A stretch of DNA of 64,000 nucleotides from Manis javanica (taxonomy: Eukaryota > Chordata > Mammalia > Pholidota > Manidae), in assembly GCF_040802235.1 (NCBI RefSeq), contig NC_133161.1, positions 102,193,001-102,257,000 of the forward strand. Direction: 5' to 3'. The notes below the pieces were generated by a model, which was given only the letters and a program-made list of their open reading frames with translations, had not been told where the DNA came from and did no database searches. Below are positions 24,871 to 36,749 of this stretch, in pieces. Numbering within the stretch: the stretch's first letter is position 1; every line of letters begins with the position of its first letter. The position numbers and the translations under genes were made by a program.

Positions 24871-25047
24871 AGGTGAACAAATGTGAGCAAAGGGATTTGT
24901 GCAACTTGTGGGTCAGACCCTAGAAGTAAAGGGCAAGTCCTCTTCCATGCCCTTCTTCAGCTGGGTGGGAGCCACCTGAGCCACACTGACCAGGGCGAAG
25001 CAGGGAGAAGAGAGGAGGCAGCTCCCCGATGGCTTGGCACCTCATCT

Positions 25048-25390
25048 TTGTTCCAGCTGCTGTAATGAAACACCACAGACCGGCTGGCTTATAAGCAACA
25101 GAAATGTATTGCTCGTAGCACTGGAGGGGTTAGGTCCAAGGTCAGGGTGCCAGCAGGTCTGGTGAGGGCCCGCTTCCGGCTGCTGACTGCCCACTGTGTC
25201 CTCACATGGCGGAAAGGCCAAGGGAGCCCTCAGGGCCCCTTCCACAAGGCACTAACCCCACCATGAGGGCTCCTCCTTCATGAGCCAACAACGTCGCAAA
25301 GGCCCACCCCGCCTAGTACCATCACCTTGGGGGTTAGAATTGCAACGTATGACTCTTGGGGGGACACAAACGTTCAAACCAAGCACATCT
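25048..25390 (+). repeat. Ancient interspersed repeat, class not resolved
   Basis: The run from CTGCTGTAATGAAACACCAC (25059) to GGGGACACAAACGTTCAAAC (25360) belongs to a very common ancient mammalian repeat that I recognise by its AAGGTCAGGGTGCCAGCAGG and GTGTCCTCACATGGCGGAA blocks. I cannot name its family with certainty. Confidence 0.55.
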
Positions 25391-28300
25391 CACTACGAGC
25401 GCTGGACAACCACTGTGGACTTCTAAATAAGGAAAGAGAAAATTATCTATCTCCTCTTTCAGCCACCATCACTTTGGGTTGTCTAATACAGTCATTTTCT
25501 ATTCCTCAAAATAAGCTATCTAACACCTCCCAGGTCTGCAAAGAACAGCACCACACAGCTGGCACATTGAGTCCATGCCCATCAGCCTGAAACATCTCGG
25601 TGGCAATCGATCTGCTGTCATATGGTCTGGCAAAAACAAGAGGAAGCAGCAGTTTAAGACAAAAGTTGATTCTTTTAGAAAGAGGTATTTAGAATTTCTG
25701 GGAACACTTCGAATTGTATGAGTCTTGAGATCCTCTTGCCCAACGCTGATGATGCACACGGGAAGCAGAGCTCCCTCACTGAGTCACAGCTCTATGTCAC
25801 ATCCTATGCCATGAATTCACGACATAAACTCACAGGACAACATGTCTGCCTCAGAGAAGATTTGAAATCGGTGGATCCACACAAGTAAATGGAAAATCCT
25901 AACCCCATATGAGGGTTTCCAGCAGAGGAAGCAGTGGTGACAGACAAGATGAACATCATAGCTCATCCCTCCAAGACCAACGGAGGGAGCCCCCAGCTGC
26001 CACTGGGTGAATGGGCAGGAATCACTCCAGGCCAGGAGGAGAAGGTCCACAGGCCGAAGGACAGAGAAAGTAGGAGGAACCAGGGGACGTTCTGATTCAG
26101 AAGGGACAAAGGGGCAGTGACAGAACAGGCTGGAGCTGCAGAGCCCAAAAAGGCACCCATGGCCCCACGTGGCTATTAACAATTAAATTCATGATAACTG
26201 AAGAAGGTGAAAAATTCACTTCCCCATTTCAAGTGTTCAGAGGCTTCAGTATTGGAAACAGACACAGGACATCTGTTCAGACAGCGCTGGGCTGGGGAGA
26301 GAGGCAGGAGCCACATCAAGATGGGTGTCAGGCTCCGCTAAGAAGGGTAAACTCAATCTTGCACAGCCAACATGAGGACCCAAGTCCTCTATCCTGAGCC
26401 ACTGTTCTTTCCTCTAAGCCTGCCTGTCAGCCTTTCATAGGAGAAGTCAAACAGGGCTTCTGACCAAGCAGATGGCATTTTGGATTAGGAAAAGGTACCT
26501 CCCCTGGCTCAGGAAGGCCCTGTCCTCTCTGCCACACCCAGTGCAGTGTGAGGACGCCCACTCATGTCCCCTGAGAAAGGACAGCTTGCTGTCTGGAGGA
26601 AAAAAGCATCTCAGAGACAAGGGCCGGGCAACAGGGTGAGAAGGAAGAGGGAAGATCAGCGAACGAGAACTCCTGATTTATCTGGCTCGTCTTTAGGGAT
26701 TTGTTTTACATATACATACATACTTTTTTAAAGGATAAGGACTTCAGTGATTTATCTAAACTAATCAGTGTATCTTAAACATCTTAAAAAGGCTCCGCTG
26801 GTTTGGCTTCAGATGGGGACTAGATGCATAAAAGGACTTGTGCAAAAGTGTCTCTGGTCTAATCAGATGCACCAAAGAAATTCATTTTTTCAGCTGCTAG
26901 AAAAGCCTTTTGTTTCCTTTTTTAAACACAAATGCTTTTGGGCTGTGGACTTTATTCTAACTGGCCTGTAGGAAACATGCTCATGACAAGCAACAGCTGA
27001 CCACCGCATCAGGGAAACCAGATGGAAGCCTGTAAAATCCCGAAAGGCTCCAAAGTCTCTCCCGGCTGGGGACGTGATCTCTCCAGACGGGCCTGCTTGG
27101 GGACAGAAGAGGCCAGGAGCTGCACAGCCCTAAAGGTCACCTTTATATCTGATATCAAATATTTTTACTCACTGTTTAAAACTTCTGATCAATGGCAAAA
27201 TTAAATTTAATGATAACTGTAATAACAAAACACAAACAACCTAGAAACTTAACCTACTTATTATGGTGTATAGATACAGCCTATGATCATTGCTTTCTTG
27301 AGAGGTATGGAAGCACCCTTGGGTGCATGCAAATTATAACTTCACTCCCCCAGTTGCTAATTAAAGAGGCCACGTAACCCAGACCTGCATGTACCGGGGG
27401 CCAGCCACTCCACCTTGGCCTCCCAGTAATGACCAGCTCTGCTGGGCCTGGAAAGTCAAGCAGACAGCAGGCCAGACTACAGGGTGCAGCTCCTGGGCAC
27501 AGGAGAGGCCAACACTGCACAGGTATCTGCATACCAAATATTAATTGTGCTTTAGTTTTGTCATCCTTATCCTCACAGCCAGATAGGAAATATTAAAGAT
27601 GCCTTAAGGTTACTTGCTACTGTGATAGGGAAGTGTCCAACTCCTATCATTTATTAAGAAAAGCTATAATTACAAAAGATAAAAATTCCAAGGCCTTCTT
27701 TCCACTTTGTATCAAACAACCTAACTTTTACATTCTTAAACAAACTGCCAACATGACGTACAGCTCCAAAGTAACATCTTTTCAAAAATTAGCTCAAATT
27801 AAACAGGGACAGTTTAATGGAACATGTAACAGATAATTATACATGCTATCACTTTATAGACTGAATACATTCTCTAACTTGTTAACTGAAAGCCTTGAAA
27901 CCTTAAAAAAATAAGGGCCTAGAAACCTAAACTTATTATGATGTACACGTTAGTATGCTTTCAAGAGCTGAAACAGAGAATGTCATGGTGCAGGCCCCTT
28001 TTTACCTCCCAGAGTAGCTGGCCTCCTATACTTAACATCATGTCAGACATTAAGAGCACTAGCATAGCTCAAGTTACCCAGTTCGATTAATTTTCTAAAA
28101 TTACTTCTTGTTCTCATAACTTGAGTAAATACAAATTTATGCAAATGTACACCAGCTATGTCTTGATGAAACTCACATTTTGATGCAACTGATTAGCAAC
28201 TTCCTTTACACAAGCATAGTTCTGAATATAGCCATTGATCAACTGCACCAGCTGTTTTGCTATTTCACGTCACTAGAGACTATTCTCTTCTACAGAAATA

Positions 28301-29110
28301 TGTGTTTACTCCATAGAGAAAAAAATTAACCAGTACCCTGCCAAACTCAATTCTGCCTCTTCCTCAAATAGGGTCTGGGGTAAATGTAACCCTGTGTCCC
28401 ACAGCAACTGACTACTTTCACGGATCTAACAAATACTCAAACAGATAAACTAAAAGTAAACAGATTCTTAAATGGACTTATATTTTAAAACTTCATTCAC
28501 CAAAGGCAATTTGCCTTTACCTGTATTCTAGAATATTCTATCAATCATTATGCTTCAACTGAGTTGTAAAATTCCTCAAAAGTCACATCAAGTCTGACTT
28601 GGTAGTTTTTGCAAATGCCCTCCTTCCTAAAAGATCACTTTTCCCAGACAAGTTAATCATAAGCCATTGCTTTAATGAAATTACTAATAAAAACATTCAA
28701 TTTCAATCAAACTAAAAATGTATAATTGCGTTACTAAAAGTAACTATTAATAATTTAGTTTGGGATTATTTACATTCACTAACTTACCTGTCTCTTTCAT
28801 AATCCTTAGGAAGGGCTTTTATAGACCTTATTGTAAGGTGAAATCACCTAATTCGCAGCTCCCCAACCAGCCCTTTCCTACATCACACAAGAGCTAGAGA
28901 CAGTTTCAGTCATCACATCAGATGTTTGCCATCGTGGGGGAAAAATGGCAGCTTACTCCAAGTTTGATCTGAGAGCCATCCCCTGTAGTATCAGAGAGAA
29001 ACGAAATTTCCCTGGAGCAAGTGGGCAGCAAGAGGGGCAGGTCAGAGAAGAGGAAATGGTCATTTCAGGGAAAAACCAACCAACTGCCACTAGCAATACA
29101 CCAAAGCCAG
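25391..29110. other. Non-coding sequence; AT-rich from about 27.1 to 28.9 kb
   Basis: No coding frame or RNA gene could be supported. Between 27.1 and 28.9 kb base composition drops sharply in GC, and two similar segments lie about 680 bp apart (27238-27300 and 27917-27970). This may be an unclassified old LTR or DNA element. It lies 2.3-4 kb inside the first intron of the COBL call. Confidence 0.4.
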
Positions 29111-29176
29111 GGATCTCACAACCTAGCCTTTCCAAGGATCTCACAATCTAGCCTTTCCAGAGATCTTCCCAATCTA
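29111..29176. repeat. 25-bp tandem repeat, about 2.6 copies
   Basis: Units at 29111-29135 and 29136-29160, differing at only two or three bases, followed by a diverged partial unit to 29176. Each starts GGATCTCACAA and contains CTAGCCTTTCC. Confidence 0.85.
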
Positions 29177-31174
29177 TTTTTTCTGGGAGGAAATCCTTAC
29201 ACAAAAACGATACAAAACATTACAAAAAGCCCAAAACCATTTCTTTCCTCTGATTTTAACACAACAGAGCTTTATTACTAAACATGTAATTCTTTTCTGG
29301 AAAAAAGCACACTGAGATTTTTTTGTGTGATGTCTCTTCACTAAAGGTCCTAAAACTAAATGACAAATGATAAAATAATTGGGAATAAAGGAAGTTAAAA
29401 GCAACATGTCTACATTTTGTGGACAAGGAGGTTCCAACAAGCAGATGAGATGCTCCAGAGGAGTCCGTGGGAAAAGAACCAAATGCATCAACAACAACAA
29501 TTTCATGTTTTGTTATCCCTGGCAAAAGTGCTTAGTTTGCAGGAAGGCCAACGGGGGCTCTGAAACGCAGTGTGCAGAACCAGGCCAGGGTTTACCTCTT
29601 GCTTATATAGTACCAGGCTGTAAAGTACAGCCCCAACTTCGGATTTGCTGTTTCACTTGTATAATCAGAGTCCTTTAAAGGATTTTACAGATATTCTTCG
29701 GACACAGTTTTGCTGGCCTCTTAAATGCCCTGTCATATTTGTTCATAAGGTGCTAGCGACAACGATTCAGTCTCCTTAAACAGACTCATTAAATAGGTTC
29801 CCAAAGAGACAGATTTAAAGGTAATTCTGTTTCACATTTCCAACTGTGTCATTTCAGGGTGCCCATGACCACGAAAAGGGATTTCCCACATTTAATTTCT
29901 TTCTTGGAGATTTGTTTATTAAAAGGAATTACATAACCACCGCTAAGTGCACTGCAAAAATCTCTCTTAACATTCCCCAGCTTCAGAATTATTTGATTTG
30001 CTAACCTGGCTCACCTTTTCCTGGCATTAAAGGGAGAGAGTTAGAGAAAAAAGCCAGTTTTCAAACTTGTGCAGACTTGGGCAACACAGCGGCAAACGGG
30101 CACAGGGGCAGAGTGAGTCAGTGGGTCACAACTGCACAGAAAAGAGATTAGGTGTCCCCAAAGCTGCCTCGTGAAGACCAGTTGCTATAGTGGAAAGTGG
30201 ACCCACCCGGTGAGCAGGTGCAGGGCCCACCCAACCACTCATTCCATTTGCAAGACTCATAACACATTTGTTCGGGCCCTGAGGGAGTTCACCCATCCGC
30301 AGGACGCCGCGGGGGCGCGCGACCCGCGGTCCACAAGCTGCGGCCTGGTTGGACTGAGCGTGGGGTTATGGTCCGCTCGTATCCGGTTGAAGGGCAGAAT
30401 TGTTTTCCTTGTTTTAGGGAAGTTTACCCTTCCTGCGAGTAAAATGGTAATGTGACATGTAAGCCCTACACGCACGCAAGGTGTGAGATTGGTAAACACA
30501 CTCTGAAAGGCCGGGGCTGCGGCAGACAGTGCAGGATGGAAGGAAGCCCCGCCTCTAAGTGCGACGCTGGGGTCTCCCCGGGCCGAGCCCACCTTGCGCC
30601 CTGTACACTAACAAGGGACCCCCGGAAAAGAAAGCGGGCGGGGAGAGCAGTTGTGCTGAACACCTCAGGCCGGTACCCTCTAGGGTCCGCTCCGGGAACG
30701 CGGGACCCAGGTGCCTGCGAGGTCCCGGAGCCCGCCCAGCCCTGCTCGGGCAGAGCGGACGCTGGGCCGGCCGACTCGACTGGCACGCGGGCGGACACGG
30801 GGCCAGTCAGCTGCAGGGCTGGAGCCCGAGGCCGGGTCTGCCACCCCGCCGCGCGCCAGAGCGAACACGCGGGGTGTTTGAACAAGGGTCGGGGCTCCGT
30901 GGGGGCTCTGCCCGCGGGTACCCCCAAAAAGGGCGCGCGCTCATAAACGCGCCCACGCGAAAGTACTCGGGCCTTAGCCTGACACTGTTACCTGGGCAAC
31001 GACCCGGGTGCACAAAGTATACAACCCCCTTCCCGGCAGGGCGCGGGCCCGCGGCCCGGAGAGGGGAGGGCACCCCGTCCCGGGCTCCCTTCGCCCGCCC
31101 CCCAACCCCGCCCCGAGAGCGCCCAGTGCGGGAGTCCGAGCCCCGCGAAGCCCCCGGGCGCGCTCCGCCAGACT

Positions 31175-31180
31175 GCTTAC
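31175..31180 (-). other. COBL: 5' splice donor of COBL exon 1
   Basis: CCGG|GTAAGC on the minus strand: the last exon base is 31181 and the GT is at 31180-31179. Positions +3 to +5 (AAG) match the consensus. It leaves the Gly codon split after two bases. Confidence 0.75.
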
Positions 31181-31221
31181 CCGGTGGGGGGCTTGGCCAC
31201 CAAGGCGCGGGGCGCGTCCAT
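31181..31221 (-). CDS. COBL: COBL exon 1, coding part (cordon-bleu, N-terminus)
   Basis: COBL is an actin nucleator with C-terminal WH2 domains, active in neurite branching and microvilli. The minus strand reads ATG at 31221-31219, codes MDAPRALVAKPPT plus two bases of a Gly codon, and meets the splice donor GTAAGC at 31180-31175. My memory of mammalian COBL is a start of the form MDAPRA-x-AAKPPTG followed by a basic Arg-Lys-rich stretch, which matches in sequence and in the phase-2 exon end. The ATG context has G at +4. No later exon is visible in the 31 kb downstream, consistent with the very long first intron of this gene. The identity rests on 13 residues plus CpG-island context, so a paralogue or chance match is possible but unlikely. 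Confidence 0.8.
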
Positions 31222-31267
31222 GGAGTCGGCGGCCGGGGGACGCGGGCGGCGCTCGGGCCCGGCCGAG

Positions 31268-31300
31268 TCAGGCGTTCGCTGCCGCCGCCGCCGCCCTCAT
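31268..31300 (-). CDS. Upstream ORF 2 in the COBL leader (10 codons, poly-Ala)
   Basis: ATG at 31300-31298 overlaps the uORF1 stop as ATGA. The frame reads MRAAAAAANA and stops with TGA at 31270-31268, 46 bases before the COBL ATG. The alanines come from a (GCC)5 triplet run at 31281-31295, so uORF length could vary with repeat number. The function is inferred only. Confidence 0.4.
   Translation of the reverse strand: MRAAAAAANA
31281..31295. repeat. (GCC)5 triplet run in COBL 5'UTR
   Basis: Five perfect GCC triplets on the plus strand (GGC on the transcribed RNA), with one more GCN triplet beside them. Confidence 0.9.
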
Positions 31301-31323
31301 TCACTTTTTCCGCGCTGACCCAT
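31297..31323 (-). CDS. Upstream ORF 1 in the COBL leader (8 codons)
   Basis: On the minus strand ATG at 31323-31321 opens MGQRGKSE and closes with TGA at 31299-31297. The ATG has G at +4 and sits in a GGACGATGG context, a good initiation site. It matters only if the transcript starts upstream of 31323, which I infer from the island shape. The TGA shares bases with the next ATG. Confidence 0.45.
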   Translation of the reverse strand: MGQRGKSE

Positions 31324-31879
31324 CGTCCTCCCACGCGGGCCGGCGGAGGACAGCGGCGGGGCCCAGCGGACTGAAGGGGCTGGAACCGTCCCGGGCGGGC
31401 CGGCGGGCGGGGGCGCCGGCGGCGCGGGGAGGGGCTGGCGCGGCGCGGGGCGGGGGCGCCGGGAGCAAGGTGCGCCGCGCCCACCGGAGCGCCGCCCCTG
31501 CCCGCCCGCGGCTCGGCTACCCAGAGTCCCGCCGGGTCGCAGGCGAGCGTCCCGGTAAGGGGCGGCGGCCCCTCCCGGCCTGTGCCCGGGTCCTCCACCC
31601 CGGGAAGCAGAGCGCCCCTCTCTGGCGGGGGAGGGGGATGTCCCGAGGCGCTGGCCGGGCCCGCTGGGAGGAACGGCCCAAGGGGGAACCACCTGGCTGC
31701 AGGCGAGGCTGGTCGAGGGCGACAGGGGCGGGTCAGGGGAGAGCGTTGATGTTGGAGAATGAGCTGTGAGTGACCGGTGTTGCTCTCTCTGTCCTGTAAT
31801 CCAACAGAAACTTCTTCCATGCACCAGATGTCTAGTGGGGGAGAGGGGATGCGGGGAACGGGGTTTGGGTTTCAAGGTG

Positions 31880-32030
31880 GATCCCTGACCGGGAGCACCT
31901 GGGACCTTGTTAGAAACACAGCAGATTCGGTGCCCCACTGCGTCCTTCGGAATCAGAAACAATGGGGTCTAGAGTAGGGCCCAGCTGTGCTACCAGAAGC
32001 CCCTGCTGATGCAATGTGCTCTCTAGTTTG
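31880..32030. repeat. MER5-like hAT non-autonomous DNA transposon relic
   Basis: GGAGCACCTGGGACCTTGTT followed by AGAAACACAGCAGATTCGG and a later GAATCAGAAACAATGGGG-type block matches the layout of MER5-type elements. Diverged, ends not defined. Confidence 0.65.
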
Positions 32031-34265
32031 CCAAGATGGTCTGCTGGACGCCAGGGTTGTGCAGCCCTGGGATGGATTCTAGTATATAGGCTGGCGGGCA
32101 GAGGCAGGGAAGCTGGGGCCTGGGGCCCGAGCAAATCAGCCCCAGGCCGCTGATCTGCCCGCACTTAATCTTGAACAACCCCTAAGCAACAATAGAGATT
32201 TGGGTTAATGTTTATGTGGTTCTGAGGACTAGAACACGGGGAAAAGATACGGAATAATGATCAACATTGGAGGGGATGCTCCTCATGTATCTCACGCTTG
32301 GATGAGGTGTCCTGAGGCCTGTATGAGCCTTTCCCCGCTGCTACCCAGCTTTCTCATTAACAAAGGGGGAAACCAATCTAGATACAGAATGCAAAGTCCC
32401 TGCCACGACGTGCAAGGCCTTGAGTGCTCAGTCCCGGGCGCCCACCCAGAGCCCAGTTCCCACCTGTGCTCACAGCCTTGGGTCTGGGGGCACTGCAGCT
32501 CAGCCTCCCTCCCGGCGGGCCCCTACCTGGGGATGCACTCCCTCAGGATTCCTCTCTTGCTCCTTCCCACACTCTGCTGCCATACCACCTCCCCAGGGAA
32601 GCCCCTCCTAAGCCCTCCAAATGCAGGCAAGGACCTCCTGCTCTGCTTGTCCTGCTTCATCCCTCCGAGCATTTATCACTGTTTATATATGTGTATGTAC
32701 ATTGTTTGAATATATTTGCATGTTTGTTTATAAAGAAATGTTTATGTTTTTGTTTACATTTGTAAATTTTTTATCAGCTGCATATATGTATGAATGTGTA
32801 TATAAGTTTTGCTTATATAAACAAATATGGGTGTGCACATTATGTATTAGTGGAACATAAATAGATAAATACATATATTCAGTATACATTCTGTCGGTGG
32901 GCTTGCCATCCATCTCCTCCCCCAGAATGTGATTTTAGTGAGTGCTGGGTACTGGGTATTGTTTTATTCATCACTGAACACCCAGCTTCTAGGACAGTGC
33001 CTGGCTGATAGAGGTAGTGCTCCCTAAATGAAGAGCACACTGAATGAATGAATCTCTATAACTCCTTCCACCTCTAGGTTTCAGGAGCAGGGATGTCCTT
33101 CCCAGGATTTTGGAAGCTGCTTCTTGTTCTGGACACTAAGGGGTTGACCTAGAAGTGGACTAAGACCAGTGCACCTAGACCCCCCAGAGGACCCTAGGTT
33201 GAAGGACCCCAGTTCATAGGTCACATGTAACCTGGGCCTGTTAAAGGCAGCAGGAGGAATCAGGTGGAAGGTGGGGGACCAGGAGCACAGAATAGTCCAG
33301 TGTACTCAGAGCAGATAGCTGTTGAAGATTTTCCAAGCAAGATAGTCTATGTCCTAGGAAAATGATTGGAAGGTGGCAATGTTCCACCTCCAGGCTGAGG
33401 TTGAAATTGCTCTCCTGGGATGAAGACCCAGAAGGGGCCTGGACAATCTCTGATTCCTGGAAATCCTTAAGCATCTCTGACACCAAAACCCAGCAAGCAC
33501 CACTGTCCAAGAATGGAGTGGAGTGAGGGCTGGGAAGAGATGTCACAATGAGGCAGAGGGCAGGGTCAGACTTGCTACCAGAGTTGGGGGCTGAGTTCCC
33601 AAACTGTTAGTGGAGCTTCAAAATGAGCTGGACCTGGCAGCCAGTTGTAGGGGAAGGCACAGTACCAGGGAAGCAGGCAGACCTGGGACCCAGTATCTCT
33701 GAATTGCAACCCAAACTTCCCTTACAGGTGAGATACACTCATGTAGGGGTGTTTTGCAAAATTGTGCAGTTCAACAGATACTTCTGAGCATTGGCCTCTA
33801 TACCCCATTGCAGTGACCCAGGTCTCCCCTTCCTCGTACTGCACAAAAGCTAAACCTTTGTCCCTTTTGTCCACAGAGCATAGCAGAGCACCATGCCTGA
33901 TGTCCTTGTGCAGCTGTCACTGACACCTTGGCTAGGGCTCTGGACTACCATGCTGTCTGCTCTTGACCCCAGAAGCAGGAGCTTCACTGCTGCTGGGAAC
34001 AAGAGAGTGAGGCCCCTTCAGGGACATTCTTTCCTTGTCTGACACTGCATCCCACTTCATTCCTACCTGTCTTCCCAGACACCCCCTTCCTGTTGGCAGG
34101 CCTGCCTGGGGCAGCACCAGCCTGTCGGTGCTGCACATCCCTTTGTACTGAGCCCCCCTTGCAGTGAGGTGGAGGGCCTGGAGGAACATGCAGAGAGTCA
34201 CTCTAAGCTCTCCAGTATTGGAAGGAAAGGAAATGAAGAATGCACATTAAGGGCAGGCCAGCTTA
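32031..34265. other. Upstream flank of the CpG island, non-coding
   Basis: No supported gene. Contains an AT-rich low-complexity tract of TGTATA/TTTATA-type words at 32675-32885 and an L2/MIR-like tail ending in GAATGAATGAATC at about 32940-33055. The rest appears unique. Confidence 0.4.
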
Positions 34266-34269
34266 CAGC

Positions 34270-34425
34270 AGTGCTGACTAAACTTGAATATGCACAAGAT
34301 GCTTCTGTGGTCTTGTTAAACTGCAGATTCTGGCCCACTGGGTCCAAGTCAGGACCTGAAGAGTCTGCATTTCTAACAAGCTCTCAGCAATGTGGAGGCT
34401 GCTGACCCAGGGACCACACTTCAAA
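34270..34425. repeat. MER5-like hAT non-autonomous relic
   Basis: Contains the TTGTTAAACTGCAGATTCTGG block, GCATTTCTAACAAGCTCTCA, and a GACCCAGGGACCACACTTCA end block, the typical arrangement of this family. Confidence 0.7.
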
Positions 34426-34434
34426 TAACGAGCT

Positions 34435-34560
34435 TTTGGGTCAAACATACTAGCTTCAGGTTAGACCCTCCACTCAATAGCAGTTACCAAGAACTAATCT
34501 CTTCTCTCTAAGTTTCAGTTTCCTCCTCTGTAAAATGAGAATAATCAGGGGCAGATCCAG
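34435..34560 (+). repeat. MIR-type SINE relic (3' half)
   Basis: The TCTAAGTTTCAGTTTCCTCC and TCTGTAAAATGAGAATAATC blocks are the classic MIR core/tail. Confidence 0.8.
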
Positions 34561-34924
34561 GTTTTGCTGGTCTGGTTATACAATTTTAAGTACCTTAAAA
34601 AAAAGTATGTCATATGAGCAACACAAATTTTTGGAATATTGACTGAATTTTTTGCCCCCAAAATTCACAAGTTGAAAACCTGGGACTGCATTTGGAGATG
34701 GGCCTTTAGAACATAAAAAAAGATCAATGAAGTCATAAGGGTGGGGCTCAAATTCTATAGGTGTCCTTATAGGAAAAGAAAGAGAAACAAGATCACTCTC
34801 TCCCCGTTATACTTACAAGCTGGCTTCAGGCAAAGATTTCATCGCTTCTTTTTGTAGGATGATAAGCTATTTAAACGGAACAGATTTTATGTGAGATCAT
34901 TAACTGCAACAGTAACTCCAAGAA

Positions 34925-36065
34925 ACACTTACGTAGAGTCCTTTATTTTTATTGAGACATAACTCACATTCAATAAAACTCACCTCTGTCAAGTATACAG
35001 TTCCGTGTATAACCACAGTTCCATGGTTATACAATTCTATGGTTATACAAAGAGTTGTACAACCGTTACTACTATCTAATTTCAGGACATTTTTATCACC
35101 CGCAAAAATAAACCTTCTATCTGTTAACATTCTCTCCCTATTCTTCCCTCACCCCACTCTAGCAACCACCAATCTTTCTGTCTCCATGGATTTCCCTATT
35201 CAGGACATTTCATATAAATGCAATCATACAATAATGTGACCTTTTGTGTCCAGCTTCTTTGATTTAGCATAATGTTTTCAAGTTTCACTCGTGGTGTAGC
35301 ATGTGCCAGGACTTCATTCCTTTTTTATCACCAAATAATATTCCATTGCATGGGTAGACCACATTTTGTTTATATATTCATCAGCTGATGAACTTTTAAG
35401 TGGTTTTTCACTTTTCGTCTGCTATAACTAATACTGCTATGAACATTCATATATAAGTTTTATGTGGACATATGTTTTCATTTCTCCTTTGTGTATACCT
35501 TAGAGTGGAAATCCTGGGTCATAGGTAATTATATGTTTAACCCTTTGAGAAACAGTCAAGTGTCTTTCCAAACTGGTTGTACTGTTTTCCACCCATCAGT
35601 GTATGAGGCTGTTGTTGACGTCCTTGCCAACACTTCCTATTGTCTGTCTTTGGTTATAGACATCCTGCAGGTGTTATGTGGTATCTCACTGTGGTTTTGG
35701 CTTCCATCTTCCTAACAACTAATGATGTTGAGCAACTTTTCACGTGCTTTTTGGCTATTTGCGTACCTTCTCCAGAGAAATGTTATTCAAGTCTTTTGCC
35801 CATTTTGCAGATAGGTTATTTGCATTTATATCTTTGAGTTGTGAGAGTTCTTTGTATATCCTGTGCACAAGTCCCTTATCATATATATGACTTGAAAATA
35901 CTTTCTCACATAATACTGGTTATTCTTTCACACTCTTGCTGATATCTTCTAAAGCACAAAATTTTTTACCTGTGATGAAGTTCAATTAATTTATTGTTTG
36001 ATTTTGTTGCTTGTTATCATAGCCAAGAAACCATTGCCTGATTAAAGGTCTATTACGTAGTGTAT
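34925..36065 (-). repeat. Old L1M 3' end, inverted
   Basis: Read on the minus strand this is the end of an old L1. On the plus strand the diagnostic antisense blocks are TCTCCATGGATTTCCCTATT (35182-35201), CATTTCATATAAATGCAATC, TCCATTGCATGGGTAGACCA and ATTTGCATTTATATCTTTGA. No coding frame remains. It is far more diverged than the plus-strand L1s at the window start. Confidence 0.8.
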
Positions 36066-36749
36066 TATCAAGTGTTAATGCTTTTTTTAAAATCACAGTA
36101 CACTTTCTTTAAAGTGATAATTCATAGGCAGGGCCACAGGCATAAGCACAGGACACAGGAAAATTTAGGAAGTAGCAGAGGACTGTCCACAGAGACTCCA
36201 GCCTTATCATTCCGTATCCTGTCCTTTGATTAGGGCCCCTTAAAAACAACTGACTGGATCAGGGCCAGTTCCATTTGAATAGCCAACAGACATTAATCCA
36301 AGGGATGGAGTCCACAAAGAGGCATCAGGTAGTAGCAACTGAGGAAGACATGCAGGAGAGGGGTTCTGATTCCCAGGAATCCTGAAACCATTGTCAGGGA
36401 GGGAGGGGTCAGGACCACAGCACCTCCGTGACTGAGAGTCTCGGCAGAAGAGGAGCCAGAACAGAAGCAAGAGAGGGCAGGGCCCGTGACATAGTTAGAT
36501 AAGAGGTTCTTGGTTCTAGGCTCCTCCTAAAGGAGGCCTCTGGGAGAGGTTCGTGAATGCTGGGTCTCAAAATCACAATCCTGTGGGCTGAATGAGCACC
36601 CCCCTGTCACCCTTTCCATGGTTCATTTCTTTTGGGCCCCCCTCCAACACCTACCAGAAGACAAACATCTCTTTTTCTTTCCCTCGCTTTACCAACAATT
36701 ATAGTAATCAACTTCATGTACCCAATAGACAATAAATACATGTTGGATG

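Larger units (their letters stand above)
30280..31760 (-). promoter_or_regulatory. COBL: CpG-island promoter of COBL
   Basis: The window's only long region of very high GC with undepleted CpG. It contains many GGGCGG/CCGCCC boxes, shows no TATA box, and is flanked on both sides by ordinary CpG-poor DNA. It surrounds the minus-strand ATG at 31221 and the donor at 31180. By general knowledge such islands are broad, dispersed-start promoters; the transcription start should lie above 31323 on the minus strand, but I cannot place it. Long open frames on both strands here (up to about 340 codons) result from the lack of AT-rich stops and are not taken as genes. Confidence 0.85.

Noticed and set aside
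30807-31820. Long open frames (up to 337 codons) on both strands over the CpG island
   Set aside because: They are Pro/Arg/Gly/Ala-rich and open only because GC-rich DNA lacks stops; they read across the clear exon 1 and donor in other frames.
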